Shown one piece after another: positions 11,550 to 22,739 of a stretch of DNA of 64,000 bases (position 1 is the first letter of the stretch; the number at the start of each line of letters is the position of its first letter). A model generated the notes under the pieces. The model was not told the DNA's origin and ran no database searches. It saw only the letters and a list, made by a program, of their open reading frames with translations. This DNA comes from Arachis hypogaea (taxonomy: Eukaryota; Streptophyta; Magnoliopsida; Fabales; Fabaceae). Location: positions 97,174,561 through 97,238,560 of the forward strand of contig NC_092039.1 in NCBI RefSeq assembly GCF_003086295.3, written 5' to 3'. The position numbers and the translations under genes are program-made.

Positions 11550-12270
11550 GCGTCGATCACCCACGCGTGCGCGCATGGTGCGCGCTCGCGCAGGGAAGCG
11601 AAGTGGAGTGGGGGCGCACGCGCGCACGTTGCGCGCACGCGCCCATGCGCTTGTGCTGGTAGCACAAGGGTGGCTTAGAGGTGGCACAACTCTCTGGACG
11701 AAGTACCAGAAGTTGGCTGCAGGGCTATTGGCGCGCGCGCGCACGGTGCGCGTGCGCGGCAATGTGGTTATGCCCCAGGCATGAGATGGGCCTGGGGTGG
11801 GCCTAACTCTCTGTGAAGTGGCCTAGAGGAGGGTGCAGGACGAGGGACGCGTGCGCGGCCTAGGCGCGTGCGCGCACATCGTGTTGCGAGCATATGGACG
11901 CGTGTGCGCCAGGTGCGCGCACGCGGCAGAGGTGGTGGGCTGGTGGCTTAGTGCAGGCCTGAGAGTGGCCTAACTCTCTGGAATATGTGCCCGGAGTGCA
12001 CAAGGGTAATCGGCCCGCGCGCGCACGGTGCGCTAGCGCGTCGATCTGTAGATTTGTGAAAGCGTGCGTTCGCGCCATGTGCGCGCACGCGTGATTGGCC
12101 TGTGCCTCAAGCATGGGGCTGGCGTAGTGTGGGCTCAACTCTCTGGAAAATGTATGGAGGGTTGCTTTTGTTGATCCATGCGTCTGCGCACGGTGCGCGT
12201 CCGCGCGGATGGTCGACAAATGCTTCAAAGACGCGCGCGTGCCAGGTGCTCGCACGCGCAGAAGGGTGCC
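11550..12270. repeat. CpG-rich palindromic repeat array in element A spacer
   Basis: Words such as GCGCGCACGCG, GTGCGCGCACGCG and GCGCGCGCGCACGGTGCGCG recur in blocks. They are separated by a second motif whose element-sense form is CAGAGAGTTR (plus strand near 11687, 11804, 11971 and 12136, with spacings of 117, 167 and 165 bp). This makes a loose tandem repeat of about 165 bp. Open frames across it are GC artefacts. Similar words occur in the element's own LTRs. Confidence 0.8.
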
Positions 12271-12486
12271 TTTTCCAAAGTTTGCATGTTTTCGCACCAC
12301 TTATAGCATTCCAACCCTCTTAAACAGCCACTTATACCAAACGAACTCAACAAATGAAGCAAAATTAGAATTGAAATCTAACTACAACTACTTCTATTAC
12401 TTAGGTACCAATCATGAAGTCAAGTGTTAAGCAAGTGTTAATCAAGGAACGATTCAATGGTTATGTACAAAGGAAGATCTTACCAT

Positions 12487-12504
12487 GGTGGGGTGTCTCC
12501 CACC
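12487..12504 (-). other. Candidate RNA hairpin after pol in element A
   Basis: In element orientation GGTGGG-AGACAC-CCCACC forms a perfect 6-bp stem with a 6-nt loop, 52 bases after the pol stop. It is preceded by AAAAGTGCTA. Equivalent hairpins occur at 30927-30944, 54306-54323 and 59666-59683. Confidence 0.65.
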
Positions 12505-12555
12505 TAGCACTTTTGTTTACCGTCCTTAAGTTGGACTTCTACTAGCTCAGAGTTC

Positions 12556-15500
12556 TTATTCAAGAGATGCATCCCTCAAGAGGAATACTTCAAATTCCTT
12601 GGAGTTCTTTCTTTGCTCACCATGGTACAATTTGAGACGGTGCCCATTTAACTTGAAAATGTCCGGACTTGATGGGTGGCGCAAGTGGTAGACCCCATAA
12701 GGTTCTACGTTCTCCACTTGGTAGGGTCTATCCCACCTTGATCTAAGCTTTCCGGGTAGTAATCTCAACCTTGAGTTGTAAAGAAGGACTAGTTCACCGG
12801 GTCGGAATTCCCTTCTCCTAATGTTCTTGTCATGGATGGCTTTCATCTTTTCCTTGTAAAGTCTAGAGTTGTCATAAGCTTCTAATCTTAAGCATTCCAA
12901 TTCCGCTAATTGAAGCTTTCTCTCTACTCCGGCTCCACCCAAGCTCATATTACATTCCTTTATGGCCCAATAAGCTTTGTGTTCGATTTCTACCGGTAAG
13001 TGGCATGCTTTACCATATACAAGCCTAAAGGGGCTCATGCCAATGGGTGTTTTGTAAGCCGTTCGATATGCCCATAGTGCATCAGAGAGTTTAACGCTCC
13101 AATCCTTCCGATTCGGCTTCACAATCCTTTCCAACACATGTTTGATTTTCCGGTTAGAAACCTCAGCTTGGCCATTTGTCTGAGGGTGGTAGGCCGTGGC
13201 GACTTCGTGTATGATGCCATACTTTCTCATGAAGCTGTCCATTTTTTTGTTGCAAAAGTGGGATCCTTGGTCACTTATGATTGCTCTTGGGGAGCCAAAG
13301 CGACAAATGATATTGTTCCTCACAAAAGAATAAACAACATGAGCATCATCCGTTCGGGTGGGGATTGCCTCCACCCATTTTGACACATAATCGACGGCTA
13401 ACAAGATGTAGAGAAAGCCATTGGAATTTGGAAATGGTCCCATGAAGTCGATTCCCCATACATCAAAGATTTCACAAAAAAGCATATTTTGTTGGGGGAT
13501 TTCGTCCTTCTTAGAAATATTTCCAAACCGAATGCATTGGGGGCAAGATTTGCAATAGAGAGAAGAATCTTTGAGAAGAGTTGGCCACCAAAATCCGCAA
13601 TCAATGACCTTTCTTGCCGTTCTTTGGGGGCCATAGTGGCCACCTCCTTCGGAAGCATGGCAAGCGTCCAAGATTGCTTGGAATTCGGTTTGAGATATGC
13701 ACCGTCGCACTATTTGGTCCGCTCCACACCTCCACAAATAGGGATCGTCCCAAACATAGTATTTGGATTCACTTTTCAGCTTATCCTTTTGATGTTTGTT
13801 GAGATTGGGAGGGAGGGTACGTGAAACCAAGTAGTTTGCTATTGGGGCATACCAAGGAACTACTTTCGAGATTGCGTGCAAACCATCTAGAGGAAATGAG
13901 TCATTGATAGAAGTGGTGTCGCCTTTTGTGTGTTCGAGGCGACTTAGATGGTCCGCTACTAAGTTTTGGGAACCACTCCTATCTTTGATCTCCAAGTCAA
14001 ATTCTTGTAACAAAAGCACCCAACGAATTAATCTCAGTTTTGATTCCTTTTTGGCCAACAAATACTTTAGTGCTGCGTGATCCGAGTATACTACAACCTT
14101 GGAACCAAGAAGATAGGCTCGGAACTTGTCCAAAGCAAAAACAATGGCTAGGAGTTCCTTTTCGGTAGTAGTGTAGTTGGATTGGGCACCATCTAGTGTT
14201 TTGGAAGCATAAGCTATGACGTAGGGAATCTTACCTTCGCGTTGTGCTAACGTGGCTCCAATCGCATAATTCGAGGCATCGCACATGATTTCAAATGGTT
14301 GAGTCCAATTCGGTCCTCGCACAATAGGGGCTTGTGTCAATGCTACTTTAAGTTTGTCATATGCTTCCATACATTCCTTGCTTAGCTCAAATTCAGTGTC
14401 CTTTTGTAGTAGAGGTAAGGCCACCTTGCTAAAGTCTTTGATGAATCTCCGGTAGAATCCTACATGTCCAAGAAAAGAACGGACTTCCCTCTCGGAGGAG
14501 GGGTAAGGTAAACTAGATATGACATTTATTTTTGCCGGATCTACGGAGATGCCTTCTTTTGAGACTATGTGTCCCAAAACAATGCCTTGTTTGACCATGA
14601 AATGACATTTTTCAAAATTTAAGACAAGATTTGTTTTGGTGCATCTCTCTAAGACTTTTTCAAGGTTACCTAAGCAATGATCAAATGAATCACCGTACAC
14701 ACTAAAGTCGTCCATGAAAACTTCCATACATTGTTCTAGAAAGTCCGCAAATAAGCTCATCATGCATCTTTGAAACGCTGCCGGTGCATTGCATAGGCCA
14801 AATGGCATACGCTTGTAAGCATACGTTCCAAAGGGGCAGGTAAATGTGGTTTTTTCTTGGTCCTCTAGAGCAATGTGAATTTGGAAGTATCCAGAGTAAC
14901 CATCAAGAAAGCAATAATATGATTTACCGGCTAATCGATCAAGCATTTGATCAATGAATGGTAGTGGAAAGTGATCTTTTCTTGTGGCCGCATTCAACCT
15001 TCGGTAGTTTATGCATACTCTCCAAGAATTTTGCACTCTTGTTGCTATAAGTTCACCACTTTCATTTTTGATTATTGTCACCCCGAATTTCTTTGGCACC
15101 ACTTGGACCGGGCTTACCCACTCGCTATCCGAGATAGGATAGATGATGTCTGCTTCAAGTAGCTTAGTGACCTCTTTTTTCACAACCTCAAGAATGGTTG
15201 GATTAAGTCTCCTTTGAGGTTGTCGGACCGGTCTTGCTCCTTCTTCAAGAAATATGTGATGCTCGCATACTTGGGGGCTTATTCCCACTAGATCCGCCAA
15301 ACTCCACCCGATTGCCCTTTTATTTTTCCTCAATACATCTAGTAACTTTTCTTCTTGTTGAGGAGTTAACTCTTTTGCAATTATCACGGGGAGCTTTTGG
15401 GCTTCATCAAGATATGAGTACCTTAAATGGGGTGGTAGTGGCTTCAATTCCATCTTTTTGTCATTCTTTGAAGTTTGAGTTTCCGGATGGTTTGTATGGT

Positions 15501-15588
15501 GTGTGGTGTTTAATTTGCTTGGACCTTCATTTGCTTCTTCAATCATGTACTTCTCATCTAACTTTGCAAGGTGCACTTCGGCAACCAT
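12556..15588 (-). CDS. pol: Retrotransposon Pol: reverse transcriptase, RNase H and integrase (element A)
   Basis: An uninterrupted 1,010-aa frame. Reverse transcriptase spans about residues 150-330, with the catalytic FMDD at 291-294 and the [15 protein letters not shown] block. RNase H follows at about 415-560, with the catalytic region [11 protein letters not shown], then [18 protein letters not shown] and [12 protein letters not shown]. Integrase spans about 650-890: an HHCC zinc finger (CHASEGGGH and CKSCPQC), then the DDE core with [17 protein letters not shown] and [11 protein letters not shown]-terminal segment carries [13 protein letters not shown], as in Athila integrases. The protein copies element RNA into DNA and inserts it. 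In this lineage it is normally translated in one frame with gag and protease; here a one-base shift near 15595-15602 separates it from protease, so the ATG at 15588 is only the first Met of the open stretch. The reading frame appears capable of encoding all three activities, but its expression is doubtful. Confidence 0.93.
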   Translation of the reverse strand: MVAEVHLAKLDEKYMIEEANEGPSKLNTTHHTNHPETQTSKNDKKMELKPLPPHLRYSYLDEAQKLPVIIAKELTPQQEEKLLDVLRKNKRAIGWSLADLVGISPQVCEHHIFLEEGARPVRQPQRRLNPTILEVVKKEVTKLLEADIIYPISDSEWVSPVQVVPKKFGVTIIKNESGELIATRVQNSWRVCINYRRLNAATRKDHFPLPFIDQMLDRLAGKSYYCFLDGYSGYFQIHIALEDQEKTTFTCPFGTYAYKRMPFGLCNAPAAFQRCMMSLFADFLEQCMEVFMDDFSVYGDSFDHCLGNLEKVLERCTKTNLVLNFEKCHFMVKQGIVLGHIVSKEGISVDPAKINVISSLPYPSSEREVRSFLGHVGFYRRFIKDFSKVALPLLQKDTEFELSKECMEAYDKLKVALTQAPIVRGPNWTQPFEIMCDASNYAIGATLAQREGKIPYVIAYASKTLDGAQSNYTTTEKELLAIVFALDKFRAYLLGSKVVVYSDHAALKYLLAKKESKLRLIRWVLLLQEFDLEIKDRSGSQNLVADHLSRLEHTKGDTTSINDSFPLDGLHAISKVVPWYAPIANYLVSRTLPPNLNKHQKDKLKSESKYYVWDDPYLWRCGADQIVRRCISQTEFQAILDACHASEGGGHYGPQRTARKVIDCGFWWPTLLKDSSLYCKSCPQCIRFGNISKKDEIPQQNMLFCEIFDVWGIDFMGPFPNSNGFLYILLAVDYVSKWVEAIPTRTDDAHVVYSFVRNNIICRFGSPRAIISDQGSHFCNKKMDSFMRKYGIIHEVATAYHPQTNGQAEVSNRKIKHVLERIVKPNRKDWSVKLSDALWAYRTAYKTPIGMSPFRLVYGKACHLPVEIEHKAYWAIKECNMSLGGAGVERKLQLAELECLRLEAYDNSRLYKEKMKAIHDKNIRRREFRPGELVLLYNSRLRLLPGKLRSRWDRPYQVENVEPYGVYHLRHPSSPDIFKLNGHRLKLYHGEQRKNSKEFEVFLLRDASLE

Positions 15589-15592
15589 GTTG

Positions 15593-18191
15593 TCAATTGG
15601 GGTGGAATAGAGAGTGATTCTCCGGTGGATGCTTCATTGCTTCTTCTAGGCTAAAACTTACGACTCTCCCATCTATTTCAAATGAGTAGGTTCCCGAGTA
15701 GGCATCTAGCTTAAATCTAGAAGTTCTCAAAAATGGTCTTCCAAGTAGGATAGATGATGCTCTCTCGGTTTCGATTGATGGCATTTCAAGGACATAGAAG
15801 TCAATCGGAAACACCAACCCTTTGATATTCACCAATACATCTTCCGCAACACCCGTCACGGTTATTATGCTTTTATCCGCTAGGACAAATCTTGCCGTCG
15901 ACCTTTTTAGTGGTGGCAACTTCAATACCCGGTAGACGGAGAGCGGCATGATGCTAACACATGCTCCGAGGTCATACATACAATCGATAAATTGAACTTC
16001 ATTGACGGTGCAAGTGACCATACAAGGGCCCGGATCATCACACTTCTCGGGCAATGCTCCCATTAAAGCAGAAATAGAACTCCCCAATGGGATGGTTTCC
16101 AAATCAAGAATTCTATCCTTGTTCATGCATATATCTTTAAGGAATTTTGCATATCTAGGAACTTGATGGATAGCATCAAAGAGGGGGATGGTCACCTCAA
16201 CTTTCTTGAACATTTCTACCATTTTGGGGTCGAGTTCTATGCGCTTCCTAGCTTTCTTTGCAAGTGTTGGAAATGGGAGTGGTTGAGCAATTCCTTCTTC
16301 CAAGGTTTTCTTGGTCTTGGGGGTCTCCTTCGTTGGTTGAGCTTCATCCTCAACTGTGACTTGTGGTGTCTCCTCTTCCACTACCTCTTCTATATCTATT
16401 CTCTCCTCCTCTTGAGTGATTGTGATGGGATTTGAATCCTTTGCTCCCTTTTCTTTTAATTGTGTTCCGGATCTAAGGGTGATGGCATTGATGCCTCCCT
16501 TAGGATTGGGTTGAGGTTGAGAGGGAATGACGCTTTGGATTGGGGGTTGAGGAGTGGGATTTGATGGTGTATCCATTCATGCAAGAAGAGCTTGTAGTGT
16601 AGAGGTGAGGCCGGTGAGACCGGAAGCGAGTATGTTTTGTAGTTCCTTTTGGCCTTGGATGATGGTCCGGAGTGTTTCATCTTGGTTGGAGGGGGCGGTT
16701 GCATATGTGAGTTGGGGAGTTTGTGATTGGTTGGGTGGTGGTCTTTGATGTGGTGGTTGGTATGTTTGGTAGTTTCTTTGTTGGTTTTGTTGGTTGTATG
16801 GTTGATTTTGTTGGTTGTATGGTGGCCGGTTTTGTGAGAAATTTTGTGAGTTGTTGCTCCATCTTTGACCTCCTCCATTGTTGTTGTTGTCCCTATTCCC
16901 TTGTTGATGATTGTCTCTCTAATTTTGATTGTGATACCCACTCCCTTGATTGTAGCTTCCTCCTTGATAAGGGTGCCCTTGGTTAGGATTACCGCCTTGG
17001 TAGTACCCTTGATTTGGGCGGTCATAGAAATTATGGGTAGCCGCCAAAGTGTTGTCTTCTTGAAGGCTTGGGCACTCATCCGTGTAGTGGGAATAACAAG
17101 AACAAATGCCACATACTTTTTAAGGGACCAATTGTTGATTGTATTGTTGAGGGGGTGGGGCGTGTTGTTGGTATGATTGAGGTTGTTGTGGTTGTTGTTG
17201 GTTCAATTGGAGTTGCCTCAAGATGGATGTCATTTCGCTCAAGGATTGAGTTAGAGCGGTGGTTTCACTACTAGTTGATACCTCATTCACGGTTCTTGGA
17301 CGGTTGACTCTTCGTCTCATATGTTGATTGGATTCGGCTAAGTCAATGATAAGTTGCCATGCCTCATCCGCTGTTTTATATTTAGACAAAGAACCATTGC
17401 TAGAGGTGTCCAAGAGAGTTCTATCTTGTTCTCGCATCCCTTGACATATGTATCCAAGCAATACTTGAGTGTCAAGCATGTGATTAGGGCATGCGTCTAG
17501 TAGTTTACGAAACCGTTCCCAATACTCGTATAGTGGTTCCGTTTCACCTTGTACAATACAAGACATTTCCTTCCTTAGCCTATCCATCTTCTCCGGGGGC
17601 AAGAATTTATCCAAGAATCCTCGTCTAAGAAAGTCCCAATCGGAGGTGCGTGACTTCACTAGATAGAGTGTAGAACCATTCTTTAGCCTTGTCTTCAAGA
17701 GAGAAAGGGAAAGAAAACAACCATATAGCAACCTCATCGGATCCTTCCCGTCTAGTTGTCGAGCATATACGATGAAAGTCTTTGAGATGTCGAATAGGAT
17801 CTTGTGCGGGAAGCCCATGAAACTTAGGTAGGAGGTTGATCAAAGCGGTCTTCAATTCAAAGTTTACATTCAAGTTGGGGTGAGTTACATGAAGGGGTTG
17901 AAGGACATAATCCGGTGCACCTGCTTCCTTGATGGTAACCCTCCTCGGAGCATCCATGGTGTTGGTACCTAAAACGAAAGAGGAGTTGTTAGTGATATTG
18001 ATGGAAGTATGACTAATGCCTTCTTTGAGTGACGGTTCAATGTTCACTTTTAGTAAGGTGGTTGAGGTGGTGAAGACCTCTTCACCTTTCCCAAACTTTA
18101 GCCGCCTCCGAGCTTGTCTAATATGAAACAAAGTTCGTTCTATTTCCGGATCAAAGGGGACTAAGCTCGGATTCGGTTGTGAACGCGTCAT
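15593..18191 (-). pseudogene. Gag and aspartic protease of element A, with frameshifts and stops
   Basis: Gag begins at 18191 (MTRSQPNPSL) and shows the retrotransposon-gag core: FHGLPAQDPIRHLKDFHRIC, AKEWFYTL, then FLDKFLPPEKMDRLRKEM and QGETEPLYEYWERFRKLLDACP. A one-base shift near 17640 moves the frame. The open stretch 17818-17120 then ends at a stop just before the zinc-knuckle region (CGICSCYSHYTDECP), and more stops follow near 16920 and 16577. The tail is rich in Asn/Gln/Tyr. Protease lies in 16576-15593, with the Athila-style active site DLG (MYDLGACVSIMPLSV) and the flap-distal block ILLGRPFLRT. These proteins form the particle and process it; this copy cannot make them whole. Confidence 0.85.
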
Positions 18192-18321
18192 GCAATGAAG
18201 GGGAAGTGGAATTCATGGTAACGATGAGGGGTTAGTCACTTGAACAATTTATAATGAAATGCAACTATATACATATATACACACATTTATTCCAAACAAT
18301 AACATGGCACACTAAGCAAAT

Positions 18322-18339
18322 TCCCCAGCAACGGCGCCA
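18322..18339 (-). other. Primer-binding site of element A (tRNA-Asp)
   Basis: In element orientation TGGCGCCGTTGCTGGGGA lies 3 bases inside the 5' LTR. It is complementary to the 3' end of plant tRNA-Asp with one mismatch. It fixes the element as minus-strand and 18343-19895 as the 5' LTR. Confidence 0.85.
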
Positions 18340-18342
18340 TTT

Positions 18343-19895
18343 TGATAAACAAAAATTATCATGCCGATATAGAATTCAATAATGGATATAATCGTGAGTA
18401 TAGTCTAATCGACACTCAAACATCGCATCAAACAATCCTACAATCTATAACCGAGAATACTAGTCTCCCGAGTCGTCCTCCCTTGGAATTGCTAGAGCAT
18501 GCATCTTATTGATTAGAAAACCTTGTTATGATTCTTTGAAAGTTTAGCAAAAATAGATGACAAGCAATCAATCTTTAAAAGACTTGGCCTAGGGTTGGCA
18601 TTAGAAATTTTATCCTTATAGTTCCTTCAATAATGACAACAATTAGACCTTGCTTCATTTAGTTAACCCCTAGGTATAGAGGAAAGTCAAATGAGAGTAA
18701 TTAACTTGAGTCACAAGTCCTAGTTTTACCTTAGGGAAATCTAACTTTAGTGCACTCCAAGTCAATTAGCAATTTCTAATTTCAAATCAACAATTGACAT
18801 AAACTATTCAACTCTTTCTAATGGCCCAAACCCTATGCCAAGTAAGAAACTTTTACTCCATAACTAGTGTTGGCATTTTATCAAACAATTGATGAGCAAG
18901 AATGAAAGACATAGTAAGAATGAGAAGAAAGTAGAATTAAAAATGCTTCAACACAAGAAATTAACAACAATTAACAAAGAACAACAATGGAAATGGAAAT
19001 AAAATTCTCAAGAACTTGATAAAGTTCAAAACTACAAAGTTGAATCTAGGATCTATGAAAATTGAATAATTACAAACACTAATTGAAATTGGAGAAGAAG
19101 ATCTATGATGTAATCAAAGTAAATTGAGAATTGCAATGGATCTCACCAAAGAGTGATTGAAAATTCAGAAAATGGATGAAGATGAACCCTAATGAAAGCT
19201 TGGAATCTCTATCTCCTTCTCCAAGAGTCTAACTAACTATCTCCAAAAAATCTAGAACAATTTAAAAATGAGCTAAAGTCCCTTAACCCTTCAGCCTTTG
19301 GTCTTCTTAAGCTTTTCCCGCCAAGGCACTTCCCCAAGATGGGATCCCCAACTCTCTCCACACCCAAGTCACGTGGCTCTTTAAAAAATCATATTCGAAC
19401 ATCGGCGCGCACGCGCAAAGCACGCGTGCGTGCCACTAAGGCATCTTGTAATGCGCGCGGAGGCGTAATGTACGCGTGCGCGCCCATGAAGATCATGGCC
19501 TAGCCGCTACACAAGCCGGCTCGTGGCTTGGCTCTTGGCTTCGACGTCTAACTGCTCAATCCACGCGGACACGTCAAGTGCGCGCACGCGCCCATGCTGA
19601 GATTTCCAAAGTTCAATTCTCATGCTCCCTTCCTTTGTACCCGTCCTCCTTCTCTCTTCCGGTCCATCCCTGCCCTATATTCTGAAACCACTTAACACAC
19701 AGGTCACGGTATCGAATGGCACCAAGAGAAGATTAGAAATGTATCTAATTTAGTGCAAAAGAAGCATGTTTTCATCCATGAGGCAAAATTAGGAAAGGAA
19801 CACAAAGTCTTGTATTTTCATATAGAAAGCGTGTGGAATTATTGATAAAACCCCTGAAATCAACACAAGATAAACCCTCAAAATGGGGTATATCA
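18343..19895 (-). repeat. Element A LTR (5' LTR)
   Basis: Same length and ends as 6355-7907, with about 40 substitutions by eye, most of them transitions. As the 5' LTR it should carry the promoter for the element. A CpG-rich palindromic patch lies at about 19404-19590. Confidence 0.93.
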
Positions 19896-19900
19896 CCGGC

Positions 19901-20612
19901 CACCACGAACATTCTCTTGTCTACTTCTGTTTCTGTTCTTGTTAAATTTAGGATTAGTTTAGATTTTAGTTGTTAATTAGTATTATGATTTAGTTAGAAA
20001 TATTTTTTCTGTTTAGTGAATTGACGTGGTTAAAATAGGATTAGATTATGATATTAGATTTTTGTTAGTTCTAATGTTGTAATGATGTGATATTGTTGTT
20101 GTTGTACCGTTGGTTTTGAATTGGAATTAAATTTAGTAAATTGGTGATGCTCAAACTTAAATGCATATATTTCACATAATTTAAATAGGCATATTGCTAA
20201 ATGTTTGGGAAGTTGGTTAAACTTACTTTTATACGGATCAATTTTTGGTTAAACTAATTTTATCTGTGTAATTAAATAATTTATTATCTATCATTTTAAT
20301 AGTTCTTTATTTTATGCATAGTCAATGTAATTAATTATATTATATTATTCGTTATAATGTATATTATATTTTATTGTATTAAGGTATTATTATTATTATT
20401 ATTATTATTATTGTTATTGTTATTATTATTATTATTGTTTCTTACATGGCAATAGTCAACAAGTTGATTAAAGACTCAAATAATAAGTCATATTAATTTT
20501 TAATATGTTTTAAGAATGAAAATGATAGTAAATTAAAAAAATTAAATATAAGATCATTTTAAATTACTTATGAATGATTTTTTATTTGCATATGGACAAA
20601 TTATACATGTAG

Positions 20613-20671
<59 letters not shown>

Positions 20672-20990
20672 TAAATGTATTTCTTTAACTAAGTTTAATG
20701 TAGTTTATTTTGATTAAGCATTTTGAATGATGTTACGAATATGTTTAGCACATTTTTAGTTGGTATGCTCTTTGCAGACATGACAATAGATAGAGGTGTT
20801 GCAGATCAGTCTAGTGGTCATGGTAAAGAAAGAGTTTCTGCGAGTACTCCTAGAAATTCTAGATCTTCTCTCTCTAATCCAACTACTCCGATGATGTCAC
20901 AAGTTGCGGATGCACCGGAATAGCCATTCATCATGGTGCCTAATTTACTATAGTTTGAAACAACTTGAGATCTTCGAATTTTTCGGAACA
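19901..20990 (+). mobile_element. CACTA transposon, continuation with N-terminal transposase fragment
   Basis: The sequence after the CCGGC duplication continues the CACTA leader begun at 5853. A short open frame (20723-20923) encodes a Ser/Thr-rich segment, DRGVADQSSGHGKERVSAST, followed after a stop by PFIMVPN. The FIMVPN phrase is typical of the N-terminal half of plant CACTA-associated proteins. The rest of the transposase and the right terminus are absent; Copia RT sequence begins near 21000, so the element is truncated. It contains a (TTA)n run near 20386-20438 and a (TA)n run near 20613-20667. Confidence 0.5.
20613..20667. repeat. (TA)n microsatellite
   Basis: About 27 uninterrupted TA units lie inside the CACTA remnant. 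Confidence 0.9.
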
Positions 20991-20999
20991 TATAGACAT

Positions 21000-21950
21000 T
21001 AATTGAAGAGAAGATACCATAAGATTAAGCATTTGCACTAGCTCGTCCCATGCCTAATTTAAATAATAAATCTATAACATATTTTGTTTGTGAATGATGA
21101 ATTTGTACTTGTTCAGTTTTAGTCACTTCTATTCCTAAAAAATAACTTAATTCTCCCAAGTCTTTCAAAGAAAAAACTGAATTTAATCTGTTTATCATAT
21201 TTTGTACAGCAGTAGCATTATTCCCTGTTATAATTATATCAATGTCGCATAAAATATAAATGATGACACCAAAATTTCTCATAATGAAAAAAGTTATCTT
21301 ATTTAGCATTAACAAAACCAAAGGAATGTAAGGTAGAACTAAGCTTAAGAAATTATTCTCTTGGAGATTGTTTTAAGCCATAGAAAGATTTTTCTAGTTT
21401 GCAAACATGTGTATCACTGTGAACTTTAAAATAATCAATTGGTTGTTTCATGTAAATAATTTGATGCAAGTCACTATTTAAAAATGTATTATTATTAAAA
21501 TCAAACTGTCTAATAACCTAGTTTCTAGTCAAACTAAACTTAAAATCAATCTGACTGTTGCAAGTTTTATGACAGAACTAAACATCTATTCAAAATCATA
21601 TTCCTCTTTTTGATGAAAGCCTTGAGCTCCGATCCTAACTTAGCTTTGTGCTTTTGAATGGTGCCATTAAGGTACCTTTTAATGGCATAAACCCATTTGC
21701 AACCTATAACTTGGGCTCTTGATGGTTTTGGAATTAATGTCCATGTATGATTTCTAATTAAAGCTTGATACTCATCACTCATAGCCTTCTTCCAGTAAGG
21801 AATAGCTAGAGCTTGAATAGGATTATTGGGAGGTTGTTCTTCTTTAGAATTAGAGATAAGAGAAGTAGCTAAAACTCTTGGTTTGATAGAACCTATCTTG
21901 GATCCAGTCAACATAGTATGAGTACGGATTAGTAGAAGGTGTAGTGTCAA
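21000..21950 (-). pseudogene. Ty1/Copia reverse transcriptase fragment
   Basis: On the minus strand 21950-21567 encodes the start of a Copia RT: NPIQALAIPYWKKAMSDEYQALIRNHTWTLIP, then IGCKWVYAIK. The stretch 21321-21025 encodes its later part: INRLNSVFSLKDLGELSYFLGIEV, then HHSQTKYVIDLLFKLGM. The catalytic YVDD position reads CDID, so the enzyme is dead. The middle is broken by stops. The sequence ends near 21000, about 45 codons before the part that resumes at 5852. Confidence 0.8.
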
Positions 21951-22739
21951 TAGTCATAGAGGCATTATTATTAACAGGTTCTATATGTGGTAACACTATT
22001 TCTATAATTGAGACAGGTTGCATCGATTCTTTTGAAAATTCTGTTCTTGGGATATATCATTATTATGACTAGTGTCATGACTAGATGTAGTTAAAGAAGG
22101 ATGAGAATTATTTTGTGATGCAGACTTAACAGAAATATTATTATGATTATGTAAGTAAGAAATAGAATTGTTAATAGGTATAGAAGGTATAAAATTATCG
22201 GAAAATTATCGGATTGACTATGGTCTAAATTAACAGATTGAGAATCAGATTTAATAACTCTAAATAATTTATAGGAAAAAACATATTCATCAAACAATAC
22301 ATCTTTTGTAATGTAAATTTTACCATTTGGAGACAGACACTTGTAACCTTTATAATTGGGAGCATATCCAAGAAAGACATGCTTGTGAGACCTGTAATCC
22401 AATTTTGATTGGTTGTATGGCCTAAGCAAAGGGAAACATGTACTTTCAAAAACTCTTACTGAGTTGTAATCTAGTTTTTGACTAAAAAGCATCTCAAAAG
22501 GAAATTTGTTAGACAAAGTAGGGGTTGGTAATTGATTAATTAAATAAGTAGTAGTGATTACAGCTTCATCCCAATAAATTTTGGCATTGCAACAATGAAT
22601 AATATAGCTAAACTCATTTTAACGAGGTGCCTGTGTTTTCTTTCTACTATTCTATTTTCCTGAGACAAATATGAACATGAAATCTATTTTGGATGCCATA
22701 TTGACCTAGAAAAGTAGAAAAAGGCTTTGGAGGTGTATT
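21951..22739 (-). pseudogene. Ty1/Copia integrase C-terminal half and linker (fragment)
   Basis: The frame 22516-22091 carries the post-catalytic Copia integrase block: PFEMLFSQKLDYNSVRVFES, then KHVFLGYAPNYKGYKC and YITKDVLFDEYVF. From 22739 down, a frame with stops reads PPKPFSTFLGQYGI, the region just after the second catalytic Asp. This sequence joins directly to the integrase at 39606 once the solo LTR between them is set aside. Confidence 0.8.

Larger units (their letters stand above)
6355..19895 (-). mobile_element. Complete Athila-type Ty3/Gypsy retrotransposon (element A)
   Basis: Two direct repeats of exactly 1,553 bp (TGATA...TATCA on the plus strand) enclose about 10.4 kb. The 5-bp target-site duplication CCGGC flanks it at 6350-6354 and 19896-19900. 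In element (minus) orientation the order is 5' LTR, a tRNA-Asp primer-binding site, gag, protease, RT-RNase H-integrase, a hairpin, a CpG-rich repeat array, an env-position ORF, about 1.5 kb of non-coding sequence, polypurine tract and 3' LTR. This order and primer choice are those of the Athila lineage. Pol is intact as a reading frame, gag and protease carry frameshifts and stops, and the env-position ORF has one stop. The LTRs differ at about 40 sites by my count and have no length difference, so the insertion is fairly young compared with its surroundings. Confidence 0.92.

Noticed and set aside
11550..12270. CRISPR-like spaced repeats
   Set aside because: The units are degenerate, lie in a plant retrotransposon spacer, and have no constant spacer length; the palindromic words vary.
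11244..12323. Overlapping open frames on both strands across the CpG-rich array
   Set aside because: High GC and repeats suppress stop codons; the translations are Arg/Ala/His-rich and follow the repeat, not a protein family.
20723..20923. Independent 66-aa host gene
   Set aside because: Ser/Thr-rich segment followed by the FIMVPN phrase of CACTA-associated proteins and placed within a CACTA remnant.
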